The notes beneath the pieces were generated by a model, which saw nothing but the letters and a program-made list of their open reading frames with translations, ran no database searches and was not told where the DNA came from. DNA of 64,000 nt. Origin: Takashimella koratensis. Its lineage: Eukaryota > Basidiomycota > Tremellomycetes > Trichosporonales > Tetragoniomycetaceae. The translations under genes were made by a program, and so were the position numbers. Location: assembly GCA_003116875.1 (NCBI GenBank), contig BCKT01000001.1:883763-947762 (forward strand), written 5' to 3'. This document shows, piece after piece, positions 40,645-52,063 of this stretch. How positions within the stretch are numbered: the first letter of the stretch is position 1; every line of letters begins with the position of its first letter.

Positions 40645-42595
40645 TGTGGTTGCTGAAAAGTAAAGGCGGATAGATATTTTAAAAGGGAATCTGAGAGAGA
40701 AAAGAGGGGAGAGGGGACGTCTCAATATATACCCACGGGCGAGGCTTCGTCTTCACTCGAGCGGGTGAGATATGGTTCTCGTGGCGTCCTCGAGAATACA
40801 GTTCCGCGAGATCATGTCACGTTGGTCATTGAAGCCGATTGTCCGTCTCCTCTGCCGCTTTGCCGACGCGTTCTCGCGTAGCGTGAGAAAATGAGCTCAT
40901 GAGTGCACGTGTTAGCTACAGAACCTGTAACATAATTCGCTGTAGCGACTGCTGTAGCTCATGGGATGGGCGAGAGCTTACCCGAGGAGATCAGGTGAAG
41001 GGCGGGATAAACGACGAGCAAGCGTCCGGTGCGGGATGATCGAGCGGGACTTTGGGAGATGTTGTGATCCAGATGGAGTCGGCCCCGCGCAACAAGCTCT
41101 GAGCTCATATCGCTTCCTCTGACGTCCAGTCGATACGCCTCTCTGCCACAGGCTGAGCTAAGTGTTGAGCCTGTCTCATTCCGATCGGCGCACGGGTGGA
41201 GAGCGTCGTTCATCGCCGGTAATAAGCCCCATCAACCGGCCGGCACAAGTCTAGCCGGTATGTCGACCGTCCAAAGGTCACGCCACGACCTCCTCTTTAT
41301 CTTTAAGCTCAACAACAAAGTCCTTCACCCGCCTGTCGCCTCATTCGCTCGTTTGGCCGTCTCAGCTCTCTAGGCACACAAGTCATCAGCGGTCGCTTTG
41401 AATCCGCGATCTTCATTTCCTTCCACCTCTCATCCATCCGCTTCTCGCTTCGATTTCCTTTCGTGCCGTTCCCACGCCTTATCAGCTGCTTCACCTGCGT
41501 CGACTCCTTGTTGACTTGAAAACCAACAAGGAACGCTTTCCTGCTCTCCATTCTCCCCGATGGAGACGAGGATTGGCCAACCGGACCTTGGCCGATGCTT
41601 GCTAGTTGATTGCATTCCATCGGGTGTTGTAAACGAAGTTTGTCTGAGCAGCTGGGTCTCGACAATGAGCGCAAGGATCTCCGTCCTGCTTCCAGCGCGG
41701 TCCCTGAGCAAGCTTTCGCTGGTGTGCATTTCGAGCAGAGGATGGTATATAAGATTAGGACCGCTAGTGACAAGATAAGACCTGTCCCAAGGGTTGATCT
41801 CCATAAGCGAGATGGGTACAAGGCGGGCCGGGCGGTCAAGTGGTAGTGTTGGCCGTTCCCGAGGGCGGGGTTTGAGCGGGGCGTGAAGACGAGGATGAAT
41901 ATGGGGCCTGGCTGAGCTTGGACGCAGAATATGGGTGAAAAGGATCCAAGAATGAAGGGTGCTTCGCTTCTGAAAAAATGGGAAGGGAGCTTGAGATGGG
42001 GCGCAGTGTCTGAAACGATCAAAGCGGGTGAGGGGCTTGATGGCCGCATTCGTCAAAGGTAATCTGTCAACTCCGAGTTCCATGATCATTGATGACTTCA
42101 GCGCATCGACGTAGCCAGGCTGTCAATCGCGCAGCACTCGATACTAGATTCGCAGTCGGTAACTCGCCGCCGAGGTTTGGCTTCAATCGAAATTCTCACT
42201 TCTTGAACCACCCTCGTTGATTCCTGATAGCCTCCACATGGTGCCCTCTCAGACTGCATCCTTTCGGGCGCCGGATGAGATGAGATACCTTGACCGAACA
42301 AGGGGACGACCATGTCGCCGATGCTGGGCACGTCAAACATGAGGGGTTGCCGCCTGATTTGGGAGAGGGGGTGAGTTTGCTACCCTCGTGGATGAGGCCC
42401 GTGTTCAACGCGAGGGGCTCTTGTCGTGGATAAAGCGTGTAGATGACGTATAAGCCCATACTGTATGACACCCGGGGTGTTTCACCGAGTCCACAAGTAT
42501 CGCCCAGGGTCGACAACTTCTGCAAACCTCCCCCGTGTGGACGCCAGGCAAACATCGCGTTCATAGATACAACAGTACAGTCCCAACGCAACCGT
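40645..42595. other. Gene-poor region between MGFF genes H and I, with an uncertain long open frame
   Basis: This region contains palindromic or repeated agctacag/ctgtagct motifs near 40914-40960 and a minus-strand frame at 40959-41213 ending in a donor-like ggtaagctc. Two overlapping minus-strand frames of 219-246 codons lie at 41309-42089. None could be joined into a convincing spliced gene, so this may be decayed coding DNA. Confidence 0.4.
41430..42089 (-). CDS. Uncertain 219-residue open frame
   Basis: A continuous frame starts MIMELGVDRLPLTNAA and ends KAWERHERKSKREADG. The second half has balanced composition (LLRDRAGSRTEILALIVETQ, SGWPILVSIGENGEQ) and C-ending codons as in real genes here; the first half is Pro/Arg/His-rich. 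An overlapping frame on the same strand encodes a hydrophobic segment (GTGLILSLAVLILYTILC), so the true frame is unresolved. After its stop the same frame stays open for another 19 codons to a TAG that looks like a 3' splice site. It may be a broken gene. No family is recognised. Confidence 0.28.
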   Translation of the reverse strand: MIMELGVDRLPLTNAAIKPLTRFDRFRHCAPSQAPFPFFQKRSTLHSWILFTHILRPSSARPHIHPRLHAPLKPRPRERPTLPLDRPARLVPISLMEINPWDRSYLVTSGPNLIYHPLLEMHTSESLLRDRAGSRTEILALIVETQLLRQTSFTTPDGMQSTSKHRPRSGWPILVSIGENGEQESVPCWFSSQQGVDAGEAADKAWERHERKSKREADG

Positions 42596-42921
42596 TCAAC
42601 CCTGTTGTGAACCCTTGGTAGCGGGTGTGGTCGAGTCGGGCTGCTGGGTGCGCGGAGGCTGGGAGACTGGGGCGGTCCCGTTATCAATCTCCTTCTGCAG
42701 TGGTGTCGGTATCAGTATCTCTGTCCGCGAGTCCGACCCAGCGATGGTGCTACAGGTATTTCGGCAGCCGCTGGGACGCGGGGTGAACCACTTACCGAGG
42801 ACATGCAGAAGCAGCCTAGACATATATTGTAATCAGCTGGTCTGCTCCCGGTTGGATATGTGAACCAAAGGCACTCACCCATCTCTCGCAACTCGGTGAC
42901 AATCGCGTCGAAGAAGCCCAT
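42596..42921 (-). CDS. MGFF protein I: very small paralogue of gene H
   Basis: Exons 42921-42879, 42815-42796 (20 nt) and 42694-42596, closing to 53 residues. The N-terminus MGFFDAIVTELREMGCFCMS resembles gene H: Gly2, Phe-Phe, a short helix, then Cys residues and the S-S-K-E-I-D-N junction at the same exon boundary. Ala replaces Ser6, which weakens but does not exclude myristoylation. Two Cys at 16 and 18 could be palmitoylated. The tail is short and hydrophilic (APVSQPPRTQQPDSTT) and the large third exon of gene H is absent. It could be a functional micro-protein or a truncated duplicate. Intron phases equal those of gene H (1, then 0). Confidence 0.6.
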
Positions 42922-43882
42922 GACGGTGGTGATTTCGCTCAAGGTAGGTAGTGTACGCCGAGTCTGTCTCTGGTCGTCGATGGTATAAGAGAGGGAGAGG
43001 AAGAAGGCAAGGAGTGGGGTAAGGGGTAGATGAAGAAGACGAAGGAGACGAAGTTTGGTCTCGGAAAGGTCGTGTGTCTCAATGGGCAATTTTTTTTTCC
43101 ATTTCTATTTTTTACCCGCCGCGCAAAAGGGGTCCTCCAGTCACGAGAACAAGGTCGCAGCTGCTGCATGCCCCCCATTGGTCTACTTTGCTACGGTAGT
43201 CGGGGCGCTGGAGCGGGAAGGGGAGGGAGCGATAGGCCCACGCGTGTTTTCGTCCTGGTTGTTGGGGAGAGGAGCTAGGGAAGCTTTTGCTGGAGCAAAT
43301 TTCGGGCGAGAGAGATGGGGTCTAAATCCGAAGTCCGAAAGGCACCGACCAGGCGAGGAGGCTAGAGTAGGGGTCGAGGCGGGTCAAGGAGACTATTCCC
43401 CGACGCAGAAGAAGCAACGAGTCAGATTCCGGTACTTCCTAACCGTCGTGTTGGTCGTGCTTGCTCAGTACTCGTGTTCTGAATCTCTTCACCTCCCAGG
43501 TCACTCCACGGCCACTGCTAGGATCCATCGGTCATCTGCTCAAGGCCCAAGCAAGCAAGAGGTTTACCCCGTTTCCATCTCGCTCTTCCCACGATCTTTC
43601 AACGGACCGGTGTACACGTCGATGTCGCGACGCAGGCAACAAGCTTTTCAACTCGAAACTACCTTCTTGCATCTCATTACAGGGGAGTATGTAACACTTG
43701 ACCAAATCACAAACGGAACGAAGAACATCTCTCTCTCGTCATATAGTCGTCCAAACTCCACTCGTCCACTTGATTACCTCATCTTCCCCTTGCTTCTCAT
43801 CTCTTGCTGGTCTTTCCGTTGGGTATACCTTGCACAACGACTAAAAACCTGTTTCGGATACTCCCTTGCATCGTCATCTGGC
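42922..43882. other. Spacer between MGFF gene I and gene J
   Basis: This spacer has a poly-T run near 43091-43098 and no spliceable minus-strand gene. A 327-codon plus-strand frame covering it runs antisense into gene J and looks artefactual. Confidence 0.45.
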
Positions 43883-44589
43883 TCAAGGCCCACCTCCACC
43901 ACCGTACCGACCCCACTTGTTCCACATCATCCATCCTCCGCCACTGTTCCCGCTGCAGTGGTGCTGCCACCACTTGGTCTTGGGTTCCGCCGGGACGGGC
44001 GCGGCGTCGGTGACCTCGTCGAGCGGGGTGCTATGTAGTTAGCCGGAGAGGGGAGAGCAGAGAGGAGAAGGGTGGTGGGAGGTGTCATCTTGAGCATATC
44101 CGAAGGGTATCGGGTAACGGGTTGGTCGGACAAAGGGAAATTTCGACTCACAGTGTCGTGTCCGACTACATGACAAGAGGGTGAGACGAGATGTCAGCCT
44201 CGTTTAGGTTTAAATTCTGGAGAAGACGATGACGAAAGAATGAGAGTGAAGAGTAATGACGAGGCATGGTTGCGAGTCAAGTAAGAGCGGCTCACTCACC
44301 TGGCGACGAGAAAATATCTTGCCTAGGGGTTTGCTACCTTTGATTGACGACCCGGGGGACGCGACGGCGGTCGTGCCGCCTGAAAGCAGGTGTTAGCTTG
44401 GTCCACATGACCCCAAGCGGGAGTGCTGACGGTTGGAGAGACGGGTACTCGTTGGGCGGGGGTTGAAGAAGGGAAGAGGGGCGAGGCAGAGTACGGGCGC
44501 GGCGGGGTAGCGGGTTGGGGGTCGGGGTAAGGGAGGAAGGAGAAGGGAAAGGTCGACCCACTCTCTTTGCTCAAGACACTGGCGCTCAT
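43883..44589 (-). CDS. Gene J: small protein with Trp/His/Gly-rich tail
   Basis: Exons 44589-44562, 44379-44300, 44165-44152 (14 nt) and 44030-43883, closing to 89 residues. It reads MSASVLSKESGTTAVASPGS, then SIKGSKPLGKIFSRRQ, the 14-nt exon (SDTTL), then TPLDEVTDAAPVPAEPKTK and a tail WWQHHCSGNSGGGWMMWNKW ending RYGGGGGP. The 14-nt exon has the same phase (0 in, 2 out) and the same following C as the microexon of array genes C-F. The Gly/His/Cys tail is also reminiscent. The N-terminus lacks MG, so it would not be myristoylated as modelled. Intron 1 has a GTGGGT donor and reads open, so a longer unspliced N-terminus is possible. The function is unknown. Confidence 0.6.
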
Positions 44590-44822
44590 GGTGTGGGAAA
44601 GCCGGAGGTGCAGTGATGTTGAATGTAGTAAGAGCTGGGGTTGTTGAGTGGGTGGTAAGTGTTCGATGGTCGGTGAGAAGTCCGTGTTGGCAGAGTCGGT
44701 GGCGACGTTTTGCCAAGCCCGCTATCTACATATCTTATACCCTACTCTCGCCCTCGCATCTCCGTCCCCGCTATCCGTGTTGCCTTCTCCACTCCAACAG
44801 CACACCATCCTTTCATTCCTCC

Positions 44823-44864
44823 CTCACTCCCTCCCTCCCTCCCTCCCTCCCTCCCTCCCTCCCT
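44823..44864. repeat. CCCT tetranucleotide tandem repeat
   Basis: About ten consecutive copies of ctcc/ccct with no interruption. It lies upstream of gene J. Confidence 0.9.
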
Positions 44865-45016
44865 TTGCATTGCGAAACCCCGCCGAATCCTAATTTGAAA
44901 CCCCACGACCAACGACGTATTGACTGGCTCGTTGGCGGTTTTCGCCACTCCCCTTGGCGCAGAGTTAGATAAGTCAGCAGGTCACCGGACCTCACCGCTC
45001 GGAGCTCGCCGTGGGA

Positions 45017-45052
45017 ACCAACCAACCAACCAATCAACCAACCAACCAACGA
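45017..45052. repeat. AACC tetranucleotide tandem repeat
   Basis: About eight copies of aacc with one caat interruption in the middle. Confidence 0.9.
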
Positions 45053-45230
45053 CGAATACAATCGTGTCAGCATAACGACTTGCCGCACTTGAGTTTGGAC
45101 TATCGACGGTGAAGCGGCGAGCGGGCGCAAGTGACCGTCCTCCGCTGGTTTCAAGCCGCTGGATGTTTCCCAGCCAAGCACGCATATGTTACGCCACCAA
45201 ACACTGCGCCTTTCCGAGCACCGCTTCCGC

Positions 45231-45315
45231 GCCCCCCCCCCCNCCCCCCCCCCAGATCTCTCGGTCCCTCGTGCTCCTCTCCACCGCACTCTCGACCACT
45301 TTGCTCCTCTCCCTC

Positions 45316-45352
<37 letters not shown>

Positions 45353-45353
45353 A
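45231..45353. repeat. Two poly-C tracts, one with an unresolved base
   Basis: A C run at about 45231-45253 contains an N at 45243, and a second C run of roughly thirty bases lies at about 45320-45351. Homopolymer length here is unreliable, and the N marks an assembly or consensus problem. Confidence 0.9.
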
Positions 45354-45748
45354 CCTCACTTTTGCACATCGTTCGTCTCCAAGAGACACACCGCTTCACA
45401 ACTTCTTCCTCCTCGGAGGTCTGTGCCGAATGTTCTTCTGTCGGCGTAAATACAGATCTGCCATCTAGTGTCTTGTCTAACAAAACCCTCGTCATCCCTT
45501 TACTTGGATATCCTTCGCTCGCGCCAAAGGTAGACTGAGTGCGACCAAGGTTCAGACCAAAGTCCAAGCAAAGTGATGAGTCGTAAGAAATCTATGTATC
45601 ATGAAACGAGTAAAGTACCGGAACAAAAAATGGAAACATGAATCGCAAAAATCGTGCGAGTCTCAAATCTATGGATCAGAGATCAAACGTCGTTCAAGTA
45701 TCATCATTGTGTTTGAGATGTCAAGTGCCAATCGTGACGCCGTACAAT

Positions 45749-48362
45749 TCATACCTTGACGTCGCGGTATGTCGCTGATTCCCGGTCCAGCGAATGCAGT
45801 CGCGCCAGTTCGAGGAAGAGGCGGTAGGTCTATTACTGGGTCAGCAAGGAGGTATGAAGGGGATGAGGATAGGCCCCGGGCGAGAGTAGATACCCACATA
45901 AGCCTGCATATCCTCCCATCGCCAATGCTCGAGCGCAAACCGTTGTCCGGCATCTCCAATCTTCCTCGCGAGGTACTACCAGGCATGGTAAGTATTCAAA
46001 CACAATGATACAGTCTCGCTTTCCACTCACGTCGTGTCCTTTACTCTCGTCAATCTCGCCCGACTCTTCCATCGGACCAACGAAGAACGCCATGATATCG
46101 TACAGGTCCGAGTAGTCGGGTTTGAGCGGGATGTAGTGATACCATGGGGCTATAAGATGGGTTAGCTTGGGAACGTCGGTCCTTTCACAGCTGAGAGGAC
46201 ACTTACTCAACCAAGACTGTGAATCCACAATCGAGACGGGTATGTTAGCGAACGAATTGCTTGCACGTCTACATGCACCAACCCCCTCGCTCCCACCCGC
46301 CTACCCTCGACATCACTCACCATATGCCAATCCGCAAACATGGTCATCTTAATCACGGGGCTCCCCGTCGTGAGGACTCTATGAAACCTCGAACTCCACC
46401 CGTTCCCATCGACATCTAGTATATACTTGAATTGTTTCGCGTCTTTGGGCCAAACATGATCCGCAAATTCAATCGTCCTCTCGACCTCTTTACACAGTTC
46501 CGGCGCGGTATCACTTGGACACTGAACGAGCTCGCCTGCCAGTTTGACGTCTGCGTAAGCTCGAGAGAGAATTCGTTCCCATCGGCGAACGACGGTGTAG
46601 CCTCCTGTTCCATCGGGAAGCATGACTTCGCGAACTTGAGAGTCCCACCATTTGTCACCACCTTTGGGCCCGTTGACCATCAGGTGCAGGCGCATACGGT
46701 GGGATTCTTTCCAATCGCGCTGGGTGTTGAAACCACCAGTGGTCGAGCCTCGCCAGTGGACTCGGTTGTCAGTCTTCTCAGCCCAAGAACCGTGGTGGCT
46801 GAGAGAAGCGGCGGTCACGTTGCCGTACCCCTCGGTAGGCGCGAGGAGGAAACTGCGGTCACCGGGCATCTTGGAGTGAACGAGGATTGGCGTGAGTCGA
46901 GACGGCGATCGGTCTTCCTTGTCCATGCTGATACGGTCGTTAGGGTCAGGTTTGGAACGTAACAGGCGCAGGGGTGAGCAGGTTTAAACTCACTGAAACG
47001 CCCCGTGCAGTCGCTTGAGCTCGGGAAACTCGCAAAAATCCATCGTCGGCAAGTGGTCATAGATGAATGATTTGGCTATATGAGGTTCCAGTCAGCGCTT
47101 GCCGGTCCTTCTCGACCTCGTCATTCGACTCACGCTCAATCTCGTCCGTCGCGTTCTCCGCCCACGGTCGGATATTCGCTGGCGAGTTCATTGGGCACGC
47201 TTTCTGCTCGCGTCAGTGGTCTTCAAGCGTCGCGTGGGTAGATCAAGAGAGAAGCGGTGGTCGAGGTACTTACAAACCAGCCCCATGCTGGGGTCCTGTT
47301 CGGGTCTTCAAGCTTTCTCAATTCTTCGGGTGTAAAGTCTGCCCAGCGTCAATGATCAAGTCCACCACCACCCCTCCCAGACATAACCCGACACCACCTC
47401 TACCCACTTCACTCACGCATGTTCTGCTCGACCAGCTCCATTGCACGCTGCCTCTGATCCTCGCCTAGCACGATACTCCCAGCATCATGATCGCTTCCGG
47501 TAACCGTCAATTTGAACCCCTCTGGCAATTCCTCCCTAAAACCTTCAACCATATCCCTCAATGCCGTGGGCCTTACGCGTCCACTCGCTGGGCCCGAGAT
47601 ATCTACGTTACTCTTTGAGATATCGAGGGTGTAAGTCCATGCTTCACCCTGGAGCGCTCGGGCGCGTGATACGAAGAGTTCGGGGGAAAGCGCATGGTGA
47701 GGGATGATATCGCGCATGAGTTCGTCGTAGTCATCAACAATGACGACACCGTGTCGTTGGCAGAAAGCAAACCAGTCATCGAACCCGGCAGGTGGGGGCA
47801 TGCGGTATCTTCGTTTGTACTCTGCGACGGCAGATTCCAAGGTCGTCGATTGGGAAGCTAAGAGGCGGTTCCATCGATCCTCGGCGCGTTCCATGAGCTC
47901 GTAGATTGGGTGCTCCGGGTGAGCGTTGGGTCGAAGAGGGAGTAACGAAGCCATCCCGTGTAAACTCCATGAGATGGTTCGTCCTCGACCCCGTCGGCTA
48001 CCACCCCCTCCCTTCACCGCGTAACCCAGCGGAGGCGGGGGAACACGCTCCAGGCCCAGCCCGTGTCGGATGCCAAACCAGTATAAGAGGAAGAATATGA
48101 CAGCGAGGTAGATGATTTGTTTAGGACGTCGAATCGGTCGAGGGATGTGAATCCCGCTCGAGGAAGAGTGAGGGTTGTATGGACCTCCAGAGAGAGCGTG
48201 GGAGTGGGAGTGGTAGCTGTGTGGAGAATAGATGACGGGCGACGGACCGAGTTTGGGAGAGAGAGGGTAGACCGGGGAAGGCATAGAGGAAGGGAGAGGA
48301 GAGCCAGTGGGACTGTGTCGAGGAGTGTCAGAGGCAATGTAGAACCCCTTGCGCGAGGGCAT
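45749..48362 (-). CDS. CXT1: GT90 / CAP10-domain glycosyltransferase, Cxt1-like beta-1,2-xylosyltransferase
   Basis: Nine exons: 48362-47417, 47338-47274, 47203-47134, 47075-46994, 46927-46321, 46216-46207 (10 nt), 46149-46031, 45975-45898, 45829-45749, closing to 685 residues. It is a type II Golgi protein: Ser/Pro-rich cytosolic N-terminus, then a membrane anchor (IIYLAVIFFLLYWFGIRHG, about 85-105) and a luminal part. The GT90 (CAP10) domain is seen in RVHWRGSTTGGF, DWKESHRMRLH, FKYILDVDGNGWSSRFHRVL, then PWYHYIPLKPDYSDLYDIMA and DAGQRFALEHWRWEDMQAY. In Cryptococcus, Cxt1 adds beta-1,2-xylose to capsular and glycolipid mannose. Substrate assignment here is by family resemblance only; other CAP10 paralogues are possible. 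Exon 6 has only 10 nt, yet both flanking frames require it. Confidence 0.88.
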
Positions 48363-49122
48363 GGCGCCGGAAGAGAGGGGAGGGGGAAAGGGAGAGTCGC
48401 GACGGGATCAGGTAGCGAATGACTCTGGGTGACGGAGAGGGTGTATAGGGTGTATGCGTCCGAACGCGTCTTGATCAGGGGACGAGCAGTTGAGAGTCGG
48501 GACGAACGAGGTCTAGTCGATGAGTTGGTGGTGAATGATGAGAGAGAAGACGACTCGAGGTTACTGGAATCTAAAAGGATGCAAGGACCGTGGCTGAATT
48601 TCAATAGGCGCGTCGTCCACGCGTGGCAATGGTTCTCTATGCATGCAAATCAAGTCCTTCCCTTGCGGTCTCACCACGTCGGTGCAGTCAACGCACGTCT
48701 GCCCCTATTCTCGCACGGTCCATTCATCAGACTGGTCGGGTTTCTCATCCAGGCATTCACAGTGATCAGTGATGATTGCTTCGCACGGTAGGTTGAGACT
48801 ACTTTGTTTCATAAATTTCCACCTCTTTTCACCGAAAGAGCAACTACCGCTCGGATCTGGAGAGAGAAGGAGCTAAAGATTTGGCGCGAGCCGAGGGGAG
48901 AAGAGAGGGAGAAAGGACAAGGAGAGAGGTAAGGGTTGAGAGAGATCGAGATCGACAGGTGACCGAGACTAAGGAAACAGCTGGCTATCGTACCGAGACG
49001 GAGGACGAGCCGGGAGAAAGAGGATGACCAGGCGGGAAAGAATCTACAAACGACTAGAACTTCTTTCTCGTTCCTCATCACCACCCCACCCCCGGAAGAA
49101 CCTAGGACCAAGGGAAGGCTGC
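48363..49122. other. Upstream region of the GT90 gene and 3' flank of aconitase
   Basis: About 0.76 kb with purine-rich tracts at 48870-48930. No supportable gene. Confidence 0.5.
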
Positions 49123-52063
49123 TTAGTTGCCCGCGGCCTTGGAGGCCATGAGGTTGAGCGCCGAACCGGCCTTGAACCACTCCCACTGGCCCTCGTTGAT
49201 AGTCGAGGTAGCGAGGAACGACTCCTCGGAACCGTCCTGGTGCTTGATCTTGACGGTGATGTCCTTGCCAGGGGCGAACTCGTTAAGGCCAACAATGGAG
49301 ATCTTGTCAGTCCCAGAGATCTTGTCGTAGTCGGCCGGGTTCTTGAACCAGAGCGGGAGCATACTGAGTTATTGTCAGTAATGACTCAGTAGAACACGAC
49401 CGTCACCGTAAAATTTGACTCACCCCTGCTTCTTCAAGTTGGTCTCGTGGATACGGGCAAAGGATCGGACAATGACAGCGCGGCCACCGAGGAATCGGGG
49501 CTCGAGAGCGGCGTGCTCTCGGGACGAGCCCTCACCGTAGTTCTCGTCACCGATGACGACCCAGGGGATGTTTCGGTCACGGTAGTAACTAATCAAGTCA
49601 GCACTTGTCAAAATCAGATATCCGTGACTCACGCGCCAACGGTCGGGACGGCACCGAACTCGCCAGTCTCCTGGTTGAGGACCTTGTTGGCCTCACCGTT
49701 GTCGGCGTTGATGGCACCAATCAAGCAGTTCTCTGTTCCACGTCAGCTCTATAACCCGTCTCTTTTTCGCCCTACTCACGCGAAATGTTCTCGAGGTGAC
49801 CACGGTACTTGAGCCAGGGGCCACCGGCCGAGATGTGGTCGGTGGTGCACTTGCCCTTGGCCTTGATGAGGACCGGGGCGTCGACAATGTCCTTGCCGTC
49901 CCACTTGGTGAAGGGCTTGAGGAGCTGGAGACGGTCCGACTTGGGGTCGACCGCGACCTGAACGGTGGCACCGTCAGCTGGGGGAGCCTGGAAGGTGTTC
50001 TCGCCAGCATCGTAGCCCTTGGCGGGAAGCTCAAAGCCGGAAGGCTCGGAGAACTTGAACTCCTTGCCGTCGGCACCCTTGAGCGAGTCGGTCAAAGGGT
50101 TGAAGGTGAGGTCACCGGCAAAGACGAGGGCGGTGACAAGGTCAGGGGAGGCGACGAAAGCGTGGGTGGCCGGGTTGGCGTCGTTACGGCCGGTGAAGTT
50201 ACGGTTGTACGACGAGACGATCGAGTTGACCTCACCCTTCTTGACATCCTGACGGTCCCACTGACCAATGCAGGGGCCGCAAGCGTTGGCAAGAACGACA
50301 CCGCCAATGTCCTCAAAAGTCTCGATGAAGCCGTCACGCGCAATGGTGGCGCGGACCTGCTCGGAACCGGGGGTGATGGTAAACTTGGACTTTGCCTGGA
50401 GACCGTGCTCCTTGGCCTCACGAGCGATCGAAGCCGATCGGGACATGTCCTCGTACGAAGAGTTGGTGCAAGAGCCGATAAGACCGACCTTGAGCTCGGC
50501 GGGCCACGAGTGCTTCTTGACCTCCTCGGCGAACTTGGAGATTGGGGTAGCAAGGTCCGGGGTGAAGGGGCCGTTGATGTGGGGCTCGAGCTCGTTGAGG
50601 TTCTGATGGGGTAAGCTGCGAACAGTGATACATGATAACTTACAATCTCAATGCGCTGGTCGTACTCACAGCCCTCGTCGGGCTGGAGGTTGTGGTTGAA
50701 CTCCTCAGCGTAGCGGGCAATAGCCGAGCGGTTGGTAGCTTCGAGGTACTTGGACATGCGGTGGTTGAAGGGGAAGAGAGAGGTGGTGGCACCAATCTCG
50801 GCACCCATGTTACAGATGGTAGCCATACCCGTGCACGAGAGGGACTCGACACCGGGGCCGTGGTACTCGATGATGGCACCGGTACCGCCCTTGACGGTGA
50901 GGATACCAGCGACCTTGAGGATGACATCTGATTGTTAATCACGAACCAAGGTTGTACTCACCCTTGGGTGTAGTCCAGCCGTTCATCTTGCCGTCAAGGT
51001 AGACACCAATGACCTTGGGGGCCTTGAGCTCCCAAGGGATGTTGGCCATGACGTCGACAGCGTCGGCACCACCGACACCGCAGGCAACCATACCGAGACC
51101 ACCAGCGTTAGGGGTGTGGGAGTCGGTACCGATCATCATGAGACCAGGAACAGCGTAGTTCTCGAGGATGATCTGGTGGCTGGACGGATGAGCAGGTGCC
51201 AAGGGGGAAAGGGAGAAACAACTCACATGATACCAGATCCGGGCTTCCAGAAGCCAATGCCGTACTTGGCGCAAGCAGTAGCGAGGAAGTCGTAGACCTC
51301 CTTGTTGATGTTGATAGCGCGGGCAAGGTCCTTCTCACCACCGATCTGGGCCTGGATCAAGTGGTCGCAGTGGACCGAGGTCGGAACGGCGGTCTGGGGG
51401 AGACCAGCGGACATGAATTGAAGGATAGCCATCTGGGCGGTAGCATCCTGGCAAGCGACGCGCTGGATGAGGACACACGTTTAGCGCGTTTCCCACAACT
51501 GTTGGCGGAAAAGGTGAAGGGGAGAACTCACGTCTGGGCGGAGCTTGAGGTACGAGACACCACGCTCAATCTCCTGGTGGTGCGGGTCGTCGAGGTGACC
51601 GTAGACAATCTTCTCAGCGAGGGTGAGAGGGCGGTTGAGACTGGTTGAGGGTTTGACGTCAGCGACAACTGTCGGCTTATCTGCGGAACCTTAAAAGCGA
51701 AATAGCGGCGGGTGGGTCCCCCGTGCGTAGGAAACGTTGTGACAAGGGTCAAAGGGATTGATGCACGACGGATCACTCCAAAGACAAGTGGAGATGGATG
51801 CAGGGCGTCATAGGTAGGTAGGGCCGCGTGCGATGGAAAAGGGTGAAAGAGATGCGAGAGGAACAACTTGAAAGCCCTACTTACCGGCCGCGGACAATCT
51901 GGAGGTTGTCCTCGATACGCTGGTAGTTGATAAACTTGCCCTTCTCGAGGTTGCTCATCTCGACCTTCTTGCCGCCGATGGACGACTTGACGGTAGCCAT
52001 GGAGCGGGAGAGCGGGGCGCGGGCGAGCCCGCCAGCGCGCGCGAGGGAGATGCGGGAGATCAT
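49123..52063 (-). CDS. ACO1: Mitochondrial aconitate hydratase
   Basis: Nine exons: 52063-51885, 51640-51532, 51462-51227, 51179-50962, 50927-50644, 50602-49780, 49732-49633, 49588-49424, 49363-49123, closing to 784 residues (yeast Aco1 778). The N-terminus [20 protein letters not shown] is a mitochondrial presequence. The three [4Fe-4S] cysteines are visible at about 387 ([13 protein letters not shown]) and 450/453 ([10 protein letters not shown]). Active-site motifs include [34 protein letters not shown] and [18 protein letters not shown]. It isomerises citrate to isocitrate in the TCA cycle and, in yeast, also stabilises mitochondrial DNA. Antisense open frames across the gene are codon-bias shadows. 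Confidence 0.97.

Larger units (their letters stand above)
44590..45748. other. Repeat-rich intergenic region with assembly gap base
   Basis: 1.16 kb between gene J and the GT90 3' end, dominated by simple repeats (TCCC, AACC and poly-C tracts, listed separately) and one N at 45243. No coding signal beyond low-complexity frames. Confidence 0.5.

Noticed and set aside
43055..44038. 327-codon plus-strand frame between MGFF gene I and gene J
   Set aside because: It runs antisense through exon 4 of gene J, has no domain and starts in low-complexity T-rich DNA; the J frame is better supported.
49796..50931. Long plus-strand frames of 272 and 99 codons across the aconitase gene
   Set aside because: They are complement shadows of aconitase exons.
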